Assembly (NCBI GenBank): GCA_016215605.1
Contig: JACRJB010000042.1
Location: 1 to 35,136 of the forward strand
Reading direction: 5' to 3'
Origin: Rhodopseudomonas palustris
GTDB taxonomy: Bacteria > Pseudomonadota > Alphaproteobacteria > Rhizobiales > Xanthobacteraceae
DNA length: 35,136 bases
A program made the position numbers and the translations under genes. The notes beneath the pieces are model-generated. The model had not been told where the DNA came from and did not search any database. It was given only the letters and a program-made list of their open reading frames with translations. Below, piece after piece: positions 1 to 8,863 of the stretch. Position 1 is the stretch's first letter. The number at the start of each line of letters is the position of its first letter.

Positions 1-43
1 CCAGCTTCGTCGAACTATCACCCGGCTGGTTGCCCAGCCGCAT
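1..43 (-). CDS. Possible 5' end of an unidentified gene running off the left edge
   Basis: Reading the minus strand from an ATG at 43, the 14 complete codons to the window edge are open (peptide MRLGNQPGDSSTKL). A near-consensus minus-strand promoter lies about 60 bases upstream (101-128), which supports a transcript reading this way. The ribosome-binding site is weak (GGGAC about 5 bases before the ATG). Too little is visible to name a product. Confidence 0.35.
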   Translation of the reverse strand, partial: MRLGNQPGDSSTKL

Positions 44-100
44 GATCTGTCCCGCTATCCGACGCCTCGCGAAGCGCCCCTCACGGACAGGACGACGCGG

Positions 101-128
101 ATTATAATCATAATAGGAATTCTGTCAA
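101..128 (-). promoter_or_regulatory. Near-consensus sigma-70 promoter reading left
   Basis: On the minus strand TTGACA (128-123) and TATAAT (106-101) are separated by 16 bases. Both hexamers match consensus exactly, which is rare in DNA this GC-rich. It would drive the partial gene at 43-1. The rest of the 44-532 gap holds only palindromic repeats. Confidence 0.55.
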
Positions 129-165
129 GGGGCGGCTTGTGTTCTCTCAAGCGCGCTTCGCGCGC

Positions 166-197
166 GATGGATGCGCGGGTCAAGCCCGCGCATGACG
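166..197. repeat. Dispersed palindromic repeat, family D, single arm
   Basis: This is one arm of the family whose full copies lie at 22540-22611 and, inside dnaE2, at 31831-31918. The arm has the pattern GGATGCGCGGGTCAAGCCCG then CGCATGACGG and is itself internally palindromic (GCGCGGG / CCCGCGC). It sits between the left-edge promoter and the pobA 3' end. Confidence 0.7.
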
Positions 198-216
198 GAT
201 GGGGATTCTCTCGTTC

Positions 217-362
217 GTCATTCCGGGGCGCCGCGCAGCGGCGAGCTCGGAATCCATACTTGCCGCGCTCAGCCTGGAGGCACGGCGGTTGCGCCGCTGC
301 GCACGATCGCGACTCCAGGGGCTATAGATTCCGGGTTCGCGCTGCGCGCGCCCCGGAATGAC
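217..362. repeat. Dispersed palindromic repeat, family A, copy 1
   Basis: The element opens with GTCATTCCGGGGCG and closes with CGCCCCGGAATGAC, with inner GGAATCCATA and TAGATTCCGGG segments also facing each other. Sister copies are at 2938-3051 and 8722-8819. It is noncoding; any open frames across it are incidental. Confidence 0.75.
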
Positions 363-416
363 AAACGGGAGGCAAGGGTGCGCACGCTCGCGCTTTGGAA
401 TGAGGAGCTTCTGGCC

Positions 417-494
417 GTCATTGCGAGGAGCGAAGCGACGAAGCAATCCAGCTCCGTGCTCTGCGCTGGATTGCTTCGCTTCGCTCGCAATGAC
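417..494. repeat. Dispersed palindromic repeat, family B, copy 1
   Basis: A hairpin-forming element that starts GTCATTGCGAGGAGCGAAGC and ends CTTCGCTCGCAATGAC, with AAGCAATCCAG and CTGGATTGCTT as inner arms. Near-identical copies lie at 5005-5083 and 27572-27652. Its position just beyond the pobA stop could let it act as an RNA 3' end structure, which is an inference. Confidence 0.8.
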
Positions 495-532
495 GAGGCT
501 AGACTCCGGGCCTAGCCGGGAATTGCCAATGC

Positions 533-1838
<1,306 letters not shown>

Positions 1839-1888
1839 AATGCAACCAAAGGGCCGATTGAAGCCCATCCAACAGGGAGAGACAGTCG

Positions 1889-2926
1889 ATGAGGAAGACC
1901 TTGCTCGCGCTCGTGCTCGCAGCCGGCGTGACGCCCGTCGTGGCACCGTTCCTGGCGCAGCCCGCCTCGGCGCAGGACAAGACCGTCAACTGGAAGGTCT
2001 CGTTGTGGGTGCCGCCGGCGCATCCGCTGGTGCCGGCGACCAAGGCCTGGGCCGAGGACATCGAGAAGGCGTCGGGCGGCTCGATCAAGATGGCGGTGTT
2101 CCCCTCCGAACAGCTCGGCAAGGCGTTCGACCATTACGACATGGCGCGCGACGGCATCGCCGACGTCACCTACGTCAATCCCGGCTATCAGCCCGGCCGC
2201 TTCCCGATCGTCTCGGCGGGCCAGCTCCCGTTCGTGTTCAAGGACGGCAAGAAGGGGACGCTGGCGCTCAACGAGTGGTACCAGAAATACGCGCCGACCG
2301 AGATGAAGGACACCAAGCTGTGCTTCGCCTTCATCCACGATCCGGGCGCGCTGCACGGCAAGAAGAAGGTGGTGGTGCCGGCCGACATGAAGGGCCTCAA
2401 GGTGCGCCCGGCGCAGTCGACCATCGGCGAGATGGTGAAGCTGTTCGGCGGCACCAACGTCCAGGCCTCGGCGCCGGAATCGCGCGACGCGCTGGAGCGC
2501 GGCGTCGCCGACGAGATCACCTTCCCCTGGGGCTCGATCTTCCTGTTCGGCATCGACAAGGTGGTCAAGTATCACATGGACGTGCCGCTCTACACCACGG
2601 TGTTCACCTACAACATCGGCATGAAGGCCTACAACGCGCTGTCGCCGGGCCAGAAGAAGATCATCGACGATCATTGCACGCCGGAATGGGCCTCCAAGGT
2701 CACCGACCCGTGGACCGACTTCGAGGCCAACGGCCGCACCAAGATGAAGGCGCTGGAAGGCCACGAGGTCTATGCGCTGACGGCCGATCAGCTCGCCGAA
2801 TGGAAGAAGGCGACGCAGCCGCTCAACGATTCCTGGGCCGAAGGCGTCAAGAAAGCCGGCGGCGACGCCGCGGCGATCGACGCCGAGCTGAAGGCCGCCC
2901 TGAAGAAGTACGACGCGGGATTGTAA
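1889..2926 (+). CDS. tarP: TRAP transporter solute-binding protein (DctP family), aromatic acid type
   Basis: Periplasmic binding protein that hands an organic acid to the TarQM membrane unit. It has 345 residues, with a signal peptide (residues 1-28, charged MRK then a hydrophobic stretch, cleavage after ASA). The DctP fold follows, including the conserved arginine in KVRPAQS (Arg173) that grips the ligand carboxylate in this family. The ATG at 1889 follows an AGGGAGAG ribosome-binding site. In R. palustris the TRAP system at this position is known as TarPQM and binds cinnamate-type acids; the assignment of substrate here rests on gene order and on the shared operator-like dyad with couA. 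A family A repeat begins 12 bases after its stop and separates it from tarQ. Confidence 0.9.
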   Translation: MRKTLLALVLAAGVTPVVAPFLAQPASAQDKTVNWKVSLWVPPAHPLVPATKAWAEDIEKASGGSIKMAVFPSEQLGKAFDHYDMARDGIADVTYVNPGYQPGRFPIVSAGQLPFVFKDGKKGTLALNEWYQKYAPTEMKDTKLCFAFIHDPGALHGKKKVVVPADMKGLKVRPAQSTIGEMVKLFGGTNVQASAPESRDALERGVADEITFPWGSIFLFGIDKVVKYHMDVPLYTTVFTYNIGMKAYNALSPGQKKIIDDHCTPEWASKVTDPWTDFEANGRTKMKALEGHEVYALTADQLAEWKKATQPLNDSWAEGVKKAGGDAAAIDAELKAALKKYDAGL

Positions 2927-2937
2927 GCGATGTCTTC

Positions 2938-3051
2938 GTCATTCCGGGATGCGCCCCGGCGGGCTCTGCCCGACGGGGCGCAGGCCCGGAATCCATACTC
3001 CCTGCAGGGGTTATGGATTCCGGGCTCGCGCTGCGCGCGCCCCGGAATGAC
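2938..3051. repeat. Dispersed palindromic repeat, family A, copy 2, between tarP and tarQ
   Basis: Outer arms GTCATTCCGGG and CCCGGAATGAC enclose inner arms GGAATCCATA and TATGGATTCC plus a small GCCCCGGC/GACGGGGC hairpin. It lies inside an otherwise compact transport operon. In RNA it would form a long stem. Confidence 0.8.
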
Positions 3052-3092
3052 GCCGCGTTTGTGGTGACCCCAGTGCCAACCATCAAAACCCC

Positions 3093-3662
3093 ATGACCTC
3101 CGACCTCGACAAGCTGGCCGACCGATTGCCCGGTGCGCTGGAGACCAAGCGAGTCTCGAAGAATCGCATGGACCGCTTCATCGACGTGATCGAATGGATC
3201 GCGGCGTTCTTCGTCGGCATCGTCGCGCTCAACACGTTCCTCGCCGTGTTCATGCGAAAATTCTTCGCGGTGACGATCCCGGACTACTACGATTTCGGCC
3301 AGTTCATGCTCGGCGTGCTGATCTTCTGGGGGATCGCGGCGACCAGCTATCGCGGCTCCCACATCACCGTCGACCTGGTGTGGGCGGCGGCGTCGCCGCG
3401 CTGGCAGCGCTTCATCGACATCTTCGCGACGCTGGTGCTGCTGTTCGTCGTCTCGGTGCAGACCTACACGCTGTTCGACAAGGTGGTGACGACCCGGGCC
3501 GACCACATCGTCACCATGGACCTGCAGGTGCCGATCTGGCCGTTCTATCTGGTGTCGTGGATCGGCGACGTCTCCGCCGTGCTGTTGATTGCAATCCGAA
3601 CCTTCCGGCTGATTTTCCATCCGGAGCAGATGCGCGAAGCGCGTCTCAAGCCGGTGGAGTAA
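3093..3662 (+). CDS. tarQ: TRAP transporter small membrane subunit (DctQ family)
   Basis: The small integral-membrane component of the TRAP system has 189 residues and four hydrophobic segments: about 33-54 (IEWIAAFFVGIVALNTFLAV), 69-87, 109-129 and 149-168. A charged N-terminal tail of about 25 residues precedes them. The ATG at 3093 has no clear ribosome-binding site, and a palindromic repeat separates it from tarP, so translation may be weak relative to the binding protein. An ATG at 3168 would remove the charged tail and is a possible alternative start. The stop is 6 bases before tarM, indicating tight coupling. Confidence 0.9.
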   Translation: MTSDLDKLADRLPGALETKRVSKNRMDRFIDVIEWIAAFFVGIVALNTFLAVFMRKFFAVTIPDYYDFGQFMLGVLIFWGIAATSYRGSHITVDLVWAAASPRWQRFIDIFATLVLLFVVSVQTYTLFDKVVTTRADHIVTMDLQVPIWPFYLVSWIGDVSAVLLIAIRTFRLIFHPEQMREARLKPVE

Positions 3663-3668
3663 GCGGGC

Positions 3669-4973
3669 ATGTCCAACGAAACAGTGGCGCTGATCGGCTT
3701 CGTCAGCCTGTTCGTGCTGATGCTGCTGCGGGTGCCGGTCGGCATGGCGATGGGCCTCGTCGGCGCCACCGGCTTCGGCTATCTCACCGGCCTCGAGCCG
3801 GCGCTGAAGCTGGTCGGCCAGACCACGATGCGCACCGTCACCGACTATTCGTTCGGCGTGATCCCGATGTTCCTGCTGATGGGCGCGTTCGTGTCGGCGT
3901 CGGGCATCAGCCGCGAGCTGTTCCGCGCCGGCAACACGCTGGTCGGGCACTGGAAGGGCGGGCTCGGCATCGCCACCATCGCCGCCTGCGGCGGCTTCGC
4001 GGCGATCTCCGGCTCGTCGGTGGCGACCGCGGCGACGTTCTCGGCGGTGGCCTATCCGGAGATGCGGCGGTTCGGCTATCCGCAGTCGTTCTCGACCGGC
4101 GTGATCGCGGTCGGCGGCACGCTCGGCGCGATGCTGCCGCCGTCGACGGTGCTGGCGGTGTACGGCATCATCACCCAGCAGGACATCGGCAAATTGTTCA
4201 TCGCCGGCATCGTGCCGGGCCTCTTGGCGATCGTGATGCACATGATCACGATCTGGATCATCGGCGTGACGCGGCCGGGCTTCCTGCCGGCGGGGCCGAA
4301 GAGCTCGTGGGGCGACCGGCTCGCCGCGTTCCGCGACGTGTGGTCGCCGCTGCTGCTGTTCCTGTTCGTGATCGGCGGGCTGTATGGCGGGTTCTTCATT
4401 CCGACCGAGGCGGGCGCGGTCGGCGCGGTCGGCGCCTTCCTGATCGGCATCCTGCGCGGCAAGCTCAGCCGCGACGGCATCCTGCAATCGCTGCTGCAGG
4501 CGACCCGCACCGCGGCGGCGGTGTTCACCGTGCTGATCGGCGCGCTGTGCTTCGGCTACTTCCTCACCATCACCCAGACTCCGCAGCACGTCACCGAATT
4601 CCTCACTGGGCTCGGCATCGGGCCGTACGGCGTGCTGGCGCTGATCCTGCTGATGTATCTGGTGCTCGGCTGCCTGATGGACGCGATGGCGATGGTGATC
4701 CTCACCGTGCCGATCGTGTTTCCGGTGGTGATGGCGCTCGGCTTCGATCCGATCTGGTTCGGCATCATCATCGTGATGACGGTCGAACTCGGGCTGATCC
4801 ACCCGCCGGTCGGCATGAACGTGTTCGTGATCAAGAGCGTGATCAAGGACGTCAGCATGTCGACGATCTTCAAAGGCGTGCTGCCGTTCGTCGCCACTGA
4901 CCTGATCCGCCTCGCCATCCTGGTCGCGTTCCCGGTGATCGCCACCTGGCTGCCGATGCGGATGATCGGGTAA
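3669..4973 (+). CDS. tarM: TRAP transporter large permease (DctM family)
   Basis: The ion-coupled permease of the TRAP system has 434 residues and about 12 hydrophobic segments spread over the full length, matching the family. Typical DctM signatures are visible, such as RVPVGMAMGLVG near the N terminus, GGTLGAMLPPSTVLAVYG near residue 155 and the HPPVGMNVFV segment near residue 378. The ATG at 3669 uses a GGAG located over the tarQ stop. With TarP and TarQ it forms a complete secondary transporter. No terminator is evident; a family B repeat follows at 5005. Confidence 0.95.
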   Translation: MSNETVALIGFVSLFVLMLLRVPVGMAMGLVGATGFGYLTGLEPALKLVGQTTMRTVTDYSFGVIPMFLLMGAFVSASGISRELFRAGNTLVGHWKGGLGIATIAACGGFAAISGSSVATAATFSAVAYPEMRRFGYPQSFSTGVIAVGGTLGAMLPPSTVLAVYGIITQQDIGKLFIAGIVPGLLAIVMHMITIWIIGVTRPGFLPAGPKSSWGDRLAAFRDVWSPLLLFLFVIGGLYGGFFIPTEAGAVGAVGAFLIGILRGKLSRDGILQSLLQATRTAAAVFTVLIGALCFGYFLTITQTPQHVTEFLTGLGIGPYGVLALILLMYLVLGCLMDAMAMVILTVPIVFPVVMALGFDPIWFGIIIVMTVELGLIHPPVGMNVFVIKSVIKDVSMSTIFKGVLPFVATDLIRLAILVAFPVIATWLPMRMIG

Positions 4974-5004
4974 GGACGGGGAGACCTTCACAATCAACCT
5001 CACC

Positions 5005-5083
5005 GTCATTGCGAGGAGCGAAGCGACGAAGCAATCCAGCGCCGTGCACTGCTTCTGGATTGCTTCGCTTCGCTCGCAATGAC
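5005..5083. repeat. Dispersed palindromic repeat, family B, copy 2
   Basis: Near-identical to the copy at 417-494 (GTCATTGCGAGGAGCGAAGC at the start, CTTCGCTCGCAATGAC at the end). It sits in the 131-base gap between tarM and the DUF3237 gene and ends 21 bases before the latter's start codon. Confidence 0.8.
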
Positions 5084-5104
5084 GGATAACGCAGGAGCCC
5101 ACCG

Positions 5105-5566
5105 ATGACACCCACACTCGAAACTCGCTACGTCTTCACCATCACGGCGCGGATCGGCGAGGTGATCTCGGCCGGGGACACCGGCGCCGGGGTGCGGCGG
5201 GTGATTCCGGTGATCGGCGGCACCGTGAAAGGCGAGGGCGTCAGCGGCCGCATCCTGCCGTCCGGTGCCGACTTCCAGATCATCCGGCCGAACGAACTGA
5301 TCGAGCTGGAGGCCAAATACGCGTTCGAGACCGATGATGGCGCGGTGGTCTATGTCGAGAATGTCGGCATCCGGTTCGGGCCGGTCGAATTGCTGCAGAA
5401 GCTGAAGCGCGGCGAGCCGGTCGATCCCAAGCTGATCTACTTCCGCACCCGCCCGCGGTTCGAGACCGGGCATCCGAACTATCAGTGGCTGACCCAGCAT
5501 CTGTTCATCGGCTCCGCCGCCCGGCACCAAGACCGCGTCGTCGTCGACGTACATCAGGTGCTGTGA
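5105..5566 (+). CDS. DUF3237 / UPF0311 family protein
   Basis: A 153-residue soluble protein without signal peptide or membrane segments. The conserved DUF3237 elements are visible: an N-terminal strand pair around YVFTITARIGEVISAGDTG, the GGTVKGEGVSGRILPSGADF segment (residues 39-58) and the C-terminal NYQWLTQHLFIGSAAR (residues 124-139). The ATG has a good AGGAG site seven bases upstream. The biochemical role of the family is not established. Its placement between the aromatic-acid TRAP genes and couAB suggests a role in hydroxycinnamate or related aromatic metabolism, but that is inference. Confidence 0.88.
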   Translation: MTPTLETRYVFTITARIGEVISAGDTGAGVRRVIPVIGGTVKGEGVSGRILPSGADFQIIRPNELIELEAKYAFETDDGAVVYVENVGIRFGPVELLQKLKRGEPVDPKLIYFRTRPRFETGHPNYQWLTQHLFIGSAARHQDRVVVDVHQVL

Positions 5567-5568
5567 GC

Positions 5569-5912
5569 CTCACCTCTCCCCGCTCTTTGCGGGGAGAGGT
5601 CGGCGCGTTTTGCGCGCCGGGTGAGGGGCATGACACGGCGTCACTACGACCGCAGCATTCGCGGATGGCTCGCCCCTCACCCCAGCCCTCTCCCCGCAAG
5701 AGCGGGGCGAGGGAGCGCGCTTTGCTCGCGGGGATGCAATCGTTTTGAGCCTTGCTCTCCGCGAGGGCAGCCCAACCCTCTCCCCTCGTGGGAGAGGGTG
5801 GCTTCGCGCAGCGAAGCCGGGTGAGGGGGCGGCGGGCACGGCGTTCGCCGCTCCCCCTCATCCGGCACGGACTGCGTCCGCGCCACCTTCTCCCACGAGG
5901 GGAGAAGGGAAG
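5569..5912. repeat. Cluster of family C palindromic repeats
   Basis: At least three consecutive hairpin units of the CTCTCCCC / GGGGAGAG type occur here (about 5569-5630, 5670-5720 and 5768-5912), linked by GGTGAGGGG and CCCCTCAT segments. The block fills most of the 425-base gap before couA. Short frames on both strands across it are not believable genes. Related copies are at 24001-24168 and 25788-25833. Confidence 0.8.
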
Positions 5913-5936
5913 AAGTTTGCCGCCGTGCCACGCCCA

Positions 5937-5969
5937 TTGACTCCCGCGTCATTCGTTATAGTCTATAAC
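5937..5969 (+). promoter_or_regulatory. couAB promoter region with putative CouR operator
   Basis: GTTATA-GTC-TATAAC (5955-5969) is a perfect 6-3-6 dyad, with half-sites identical to those before tarP. A TTGACT at 5937-5942 is a plausible -35, and the right half-site region (TCTATA or TATAAC) could serve as the -10 at a slightly long spacing. A protein bound here would block the promoter. The couA start codon is 22 bases downstream. A MarR repressor that responds to p-coumaroyl-CoA is known to control couAB in R. palustris. Confidence 0.75.
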
Positions 5970-5991
5970 TATTCTGCACAGGACGTAATAA

Positions 5992-6798
5992 GTGCTCACA
6001 GGAAACGCCTCTGCCGCGACGCTCGCGGACACTTCGACGCTCGTCGTCGACACCGTCGGCTCGGTGCTGACGATCGGCCTCAATCGCGCCAAGAAGCGCA
6101 ATGCGCTCAACGACGGCCTGATGGCCGCGCTGAAGGATTGCTTCACCAGCCTCCCGGACGAGATTCGCGCCGTGGTGATCCACGGCATCGGCGATCACTT
6201 CTCCGCCGGCCTCGATCTGTCCGAGCTGCGCGAACGCGACGCCACCGAAGGGCTGGTGCATTCCCAGACCTGGCATCGGGTGTTCGACCGGATCCAGTAT
6301 TGCCGGGTGCCGGTGATCGCGGCGCTGAAGGGCGCGGTGATCGGCGGCGGGCTGGAGCTGGCCTGCGCCGCGCATATCCGCGTCGCCGAGCCGTCGGCCT
6401 ACTACGCGCTGCCGGAAGGCAGCCGCGGCATCTTCGTGGGCGGCGGCGGCTCGGTGCGGCTGCCGCGGCTGATCGGCGTGGCGCGGATGGCCGACATGAT
6501 GCTGACCGGCCGGGTGTACTCCGCGGCGGACGGCGTGGTGCACGGCTTCTCGCAATATCTCACCGACGGCGGCTCCGCCTACGACAAGGCGCTCGAACTC
6601 GCCGGCCGCGTCGCCCAGAACGCGCCGCTGACCAATTTCGCCGTGCTGCAGGCGCTGCCGATGATCGCGGAGGCCAATCCGCAGACCGGCCTGCTGATGG
6701 AGTCGCTGATGGCGACCGTCGCGCAGAGCGACCAGGAAGCCAAGAGCCGGATACGCGCGTTCCTGGATCACAAGACCGCAAAGGTTAAACCGACCTGA
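5992..6798 (+). CDS. couA: p-Hydroxycinnamoyl-CoA hydratase/lyase (crotonase family)
   Basis: Hydrates p-coumaroyl-CoA and cleaves the adduct to 4-hydroxybenzaldehyde and acetyl-CoA, removing the side chain without beta-oxidation. At 268 residues it has crotonase length. The oxyanion-hole segments are at 70-79 (FSAGLDLSEL) and 113-124 (KGAVIGGGLELA). Glu122 and Glu142 correspond in spacing to the two catalytic glutamates of enoyl-CoA hydratase. The GTG at 5992 is chosen because AGGACG lies eight bases upstream and the operator-like dyad immediately precedes it. It is followed by couB after a single base. A plain enoyl-CoA hydratase is the alternative; the pairing with a feruloyl-CoA synthetase homologue and the operator favour CouA. 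Confidence 0.9.
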   Translation: MLTGNASAATLADTSTLVVDTVGSVLTIGLNRAKKRNALNDGLMAALKDCFTSLPDEIRAVVIHGIGDHFSAGLDLSELRERDATEGLVHSQTWHRVFDRIQYCRVPVIAALKGAVIGGGLELACAAHIRVAEPSAYYALPEGSRGIFVGGGGSVRLPRLIGVARMADMMLTGRVYSAADGVVHGFSQYLTDGGSAYDKALELAGRVAQNAPLTNFAVLQALPMIAEANPQTGLLMESLMATVAQSDQEAKSRIRAFLDHKTAKVKPT

Positions 6799-6799
6799 G

Positions 6800-8695
6800 A
6801 TGGATGCCATGACCAACCCGACTGCACTCGCCGGCACTGCCGTTGGGCAAGCCGAGTCTCATCCGTTGCGGGACATTTCGTTCGGCGAGATCGGCATCGC
6901 CACCGATCGCCGCCCCGACGGCACCATCTACGTCCGCTCGACGACGTCGCTGTCCGACTATCCGGTGCGGATCACCGACCGGCTGCTGCACTGGGCCGAG
7001 CAGGCGCCCGACCGGGTGTTCATGGCCGAGCGCGACGGCAGCGGCGGCTGGCGCAAGATCACCTATGCGCAGATGCTCAGCGCGGCGCAGAAGATCGCCT
7101 CGGCGCTGCTGGCGCGCGGGCTCTCGGCCGAGCGGCCGGTGATGATCCTGTCCGGCAATTCGATCGACCACGCGATGATGATGTTCGGCGCGCTGTATGC
7201 CGGCGTCGCGATGTGTCCGGTGTCGCCGCCATATTCGCTGGTGTCGAAGGATTTCGGCAAGCTGCGCTACATCGTCGGGCTGCTGACGCCCGGCCTGATC
7301 TACGCCGAGGACGTCACGCCGTTCGCGCCGGCGATCCTCGCCACCGTTCCGGCCGACGTCGAGATTGCGGCGACGCGCGGCGCGGTCGACGGCCGCAAGG
7401 TGACGCCGCTGGCGGAGCTGCTGAACACGCCGGAGCACCCGGAGCTGGCGGCGAAGCACGACGCGATCGGCCACGACACCATCGCGAAATTCCTGCTGAC
7501 CTCGGGCTCGACCGGCAATCCGAAGGCGGTGATCAACACCCAGCGGATGATCTGCGCCAATCAGGTGATGATCCGCGAGGCGATGGCCTTCCTCAAGGAC
7601 GAGCCGCCCGTGATCGTCGACTGGCTGCCGTGGAATCACACCTTCGGCGGCAACCACAATATCGGCCTGACGCTGTTCAACGGCGGCTCGATGTATATCG
7701 ACGACGGCAAGCCGACGCCGGCCGGGATTGCGGCGACGATCCGCAATCTGCGCGAGGTCGCCCCGACCGTGTATTTCAACGTTCCCAAAGGTTACGAGTC
7801 GCTGCTGCCGGTGTTGCGCGAGGACGCACAGCTGCGCAAACTGTTCTTCAGCCGGCTGCACGCGATGTTCTTCTCCGGCGCCAGTCTCGCCGCGCACGTC
7901 TGGAAGGGCCTCGACGAGGTCGGGGCGCAGGAGACCGGCGCGCGCGTACCGATGCTTACCGGACTCGGGGCCACCGAGACCGCGCCGTTCTTCATGTCGG
8001 TGACGCCGCAGACTTCTCGTTCAGGCCATGTCGGCCTGCCGGTGCCGGGCAACGAGGCCAAGCTGGTGCCGAACAACGGCAAGCTCGAGGTCCGCGCCAA
8101 GGGCCCGAACATCACGCCGGGCTATTGGCGCGCGCCGGAGCTGACCGCCAAGGCGTTCGACGAGGAGGGCTACTACAAGCTCAACGACGCGCTGAAGCCG
8201 GTCGACCCCAACGACCTCACCGCCGGATTCGACTTCGACGGCCGCATCTCCGAGGACTTCAAGCTGGCGTCGGGCACCTGGGTCAGCGTCGGCCCGCTGC
8301 GCGCCAAGTTCATCGCCGCCTGCGCGCCGCTGGTGCGCGACGTGGTGATCGCCGGGCTCGACCACGACACGGTGTCGGCGGTGGTGATCCTCGACGCCGA
8401 CGGCTGCAAGCTGATCAATCCGAAGCTCGCGCTCGACGATCTCGCCGGCATGGCGGCGGACGCGACGATCCGCGCCGCGTTCCGCGAGCGGTTCGCGCGG
8501 CTGCTGACACAGGCGACCGGATCGTCGACCCGGATCACCCGCGCGGTGCTGCTCGGCGAGCCGCTGTCGATCGACAATGGCGAAGTCACCGACAAGGGCT
8601 CGGTCAATCAGCGCGCGGTGCTGGAGCATCGCGCCGCGCTGATCGCCGATCTCTATGCAGAGCCGCCGCCCGCGCATGTGATCGCGGTGGATTAG
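6800..8695 (+). CDS. couB: p-Coumaroyl/feruloyl-CoA synthetase (AMP-forming)
   Basis: Activates hydroxycinnamates with ATP and CoA; its product is both the CouA substrate and, by analogy, the CouR effector. It has 631 residues, typical of feruloyl-CoA synthase and longer than ordinary acyl-CoA synthetases. The AMP-binding loop LLTSGSTGNPKAV is at 232-244, the A5-type motif GLGATET at 388-394, and the catalytic lysine in the C-terminal domain is probably Lys599 (TDKGSVNQ). The ATG at 6800 is one base past the couA stop, so translation is probably coupled; ATG 6809 is an alternative start. A family A repeat follows 26 bases after the stop. Confidence 0.93.
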   Translation: MDAMTNPTALAGTAVGQAESHPLRDISFGEIGIATDRRPDGTIYVRSTTSLSDYPVRITDRLLHWAEQAPDRVFMAERDGSGGWRKITYAQMLSAAQKIASALLARGLSAERPVMILSGNSIDHAMMMFGALYAGVAMCPVSPPYSLVSKDFGKLRYIVGLLTPGLIYAEDVTPFAPAILATVPADVEIAATRGAVDGRKVTPLAELLNTPEHPELAAKHDAIGHDTIAKFLLTSGSTGNPKAVINTQRMICANQVMIREAMAFLKDEPPVIVDWLPWNHTFGGNHNIGLTLFNGGSMYIDDGKPTPAGIAATIRNLREVAPTVYFNVPKGYESLLPVLREDAQLRKLFFSRLHAMFFSGASLAAHVWKGLDEVGAQETGARVPMLTGLGATETAPFFMSVTPQTSRSGHVGLPVPGNEAKLVPNNGKLEVRAKGPNITPGYWRAPELTAKAFDEEGYYKLNDALKPVDPNDLTAGFDFDGRISEDFKLASGTWVSVGPLRAKFIAACAPLVRDVVIAGLDHDTVSAVVILDADGCKLINPKLALDDLAGMAADATIRAAFRERFARLLTQATGSSTRITRAVLLGEPLSIDNGEVTDKGSVNQRAVLEHRAALIADLYAEPPPAHVIAVD

Positions 8696-8721
8696 GAGCG
8701 GACTGCATTGCCTCAGTGGTT

Positions 8722-8819
8722 GTCATTCCGGGGCGCGCGAAGCGCGAGCCCGGAATCCATAACCACCGTCAGGGAATATGGATTCCGGGCCCGCGCCAAG
8801 GGGCGCGTCCCGGAATGAC
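8722..8819. repeat. Dispersed palindromic repeat, family A, copy 3
   Basis: Outer arms GTCATTCCGGGGCGCG and CGCGTCCCGGAATGAC enclose GGAATCCATA and ATATGGATTCC. It occupies the gap between couB and the thioesterase gene and may separate their transcripts or stabilise the couAB message (inference). Confidence 0.8.
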
Positions 8820-8863
8820 GAACTTATAGTTTTCGCTGTGATTTGAGCCGGGTGCCGATAGTG

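Noticed and set aside
2847-5117. Long minus-strand open frame of 756 codons opposite tarQ and tarM
   Set aside because: Its composition (His/Arg/Asp/Glu-rich, no domains) is the antisense shadow of GC-rich coding DNA, and the plus-strand genes are recognised families.
5569-5912. Small genes in the gap before couA
   Set aside because: All frames run across hairpin repeats that recur at 24001 and 25788, without ribosome-binding sites or family sequence.
8823-8834. CTTATAGTTTTC upstream of the thioesterase as a CouR site
   Set aside because: Only one half-site-like element and no facing partner at three-base spacing.
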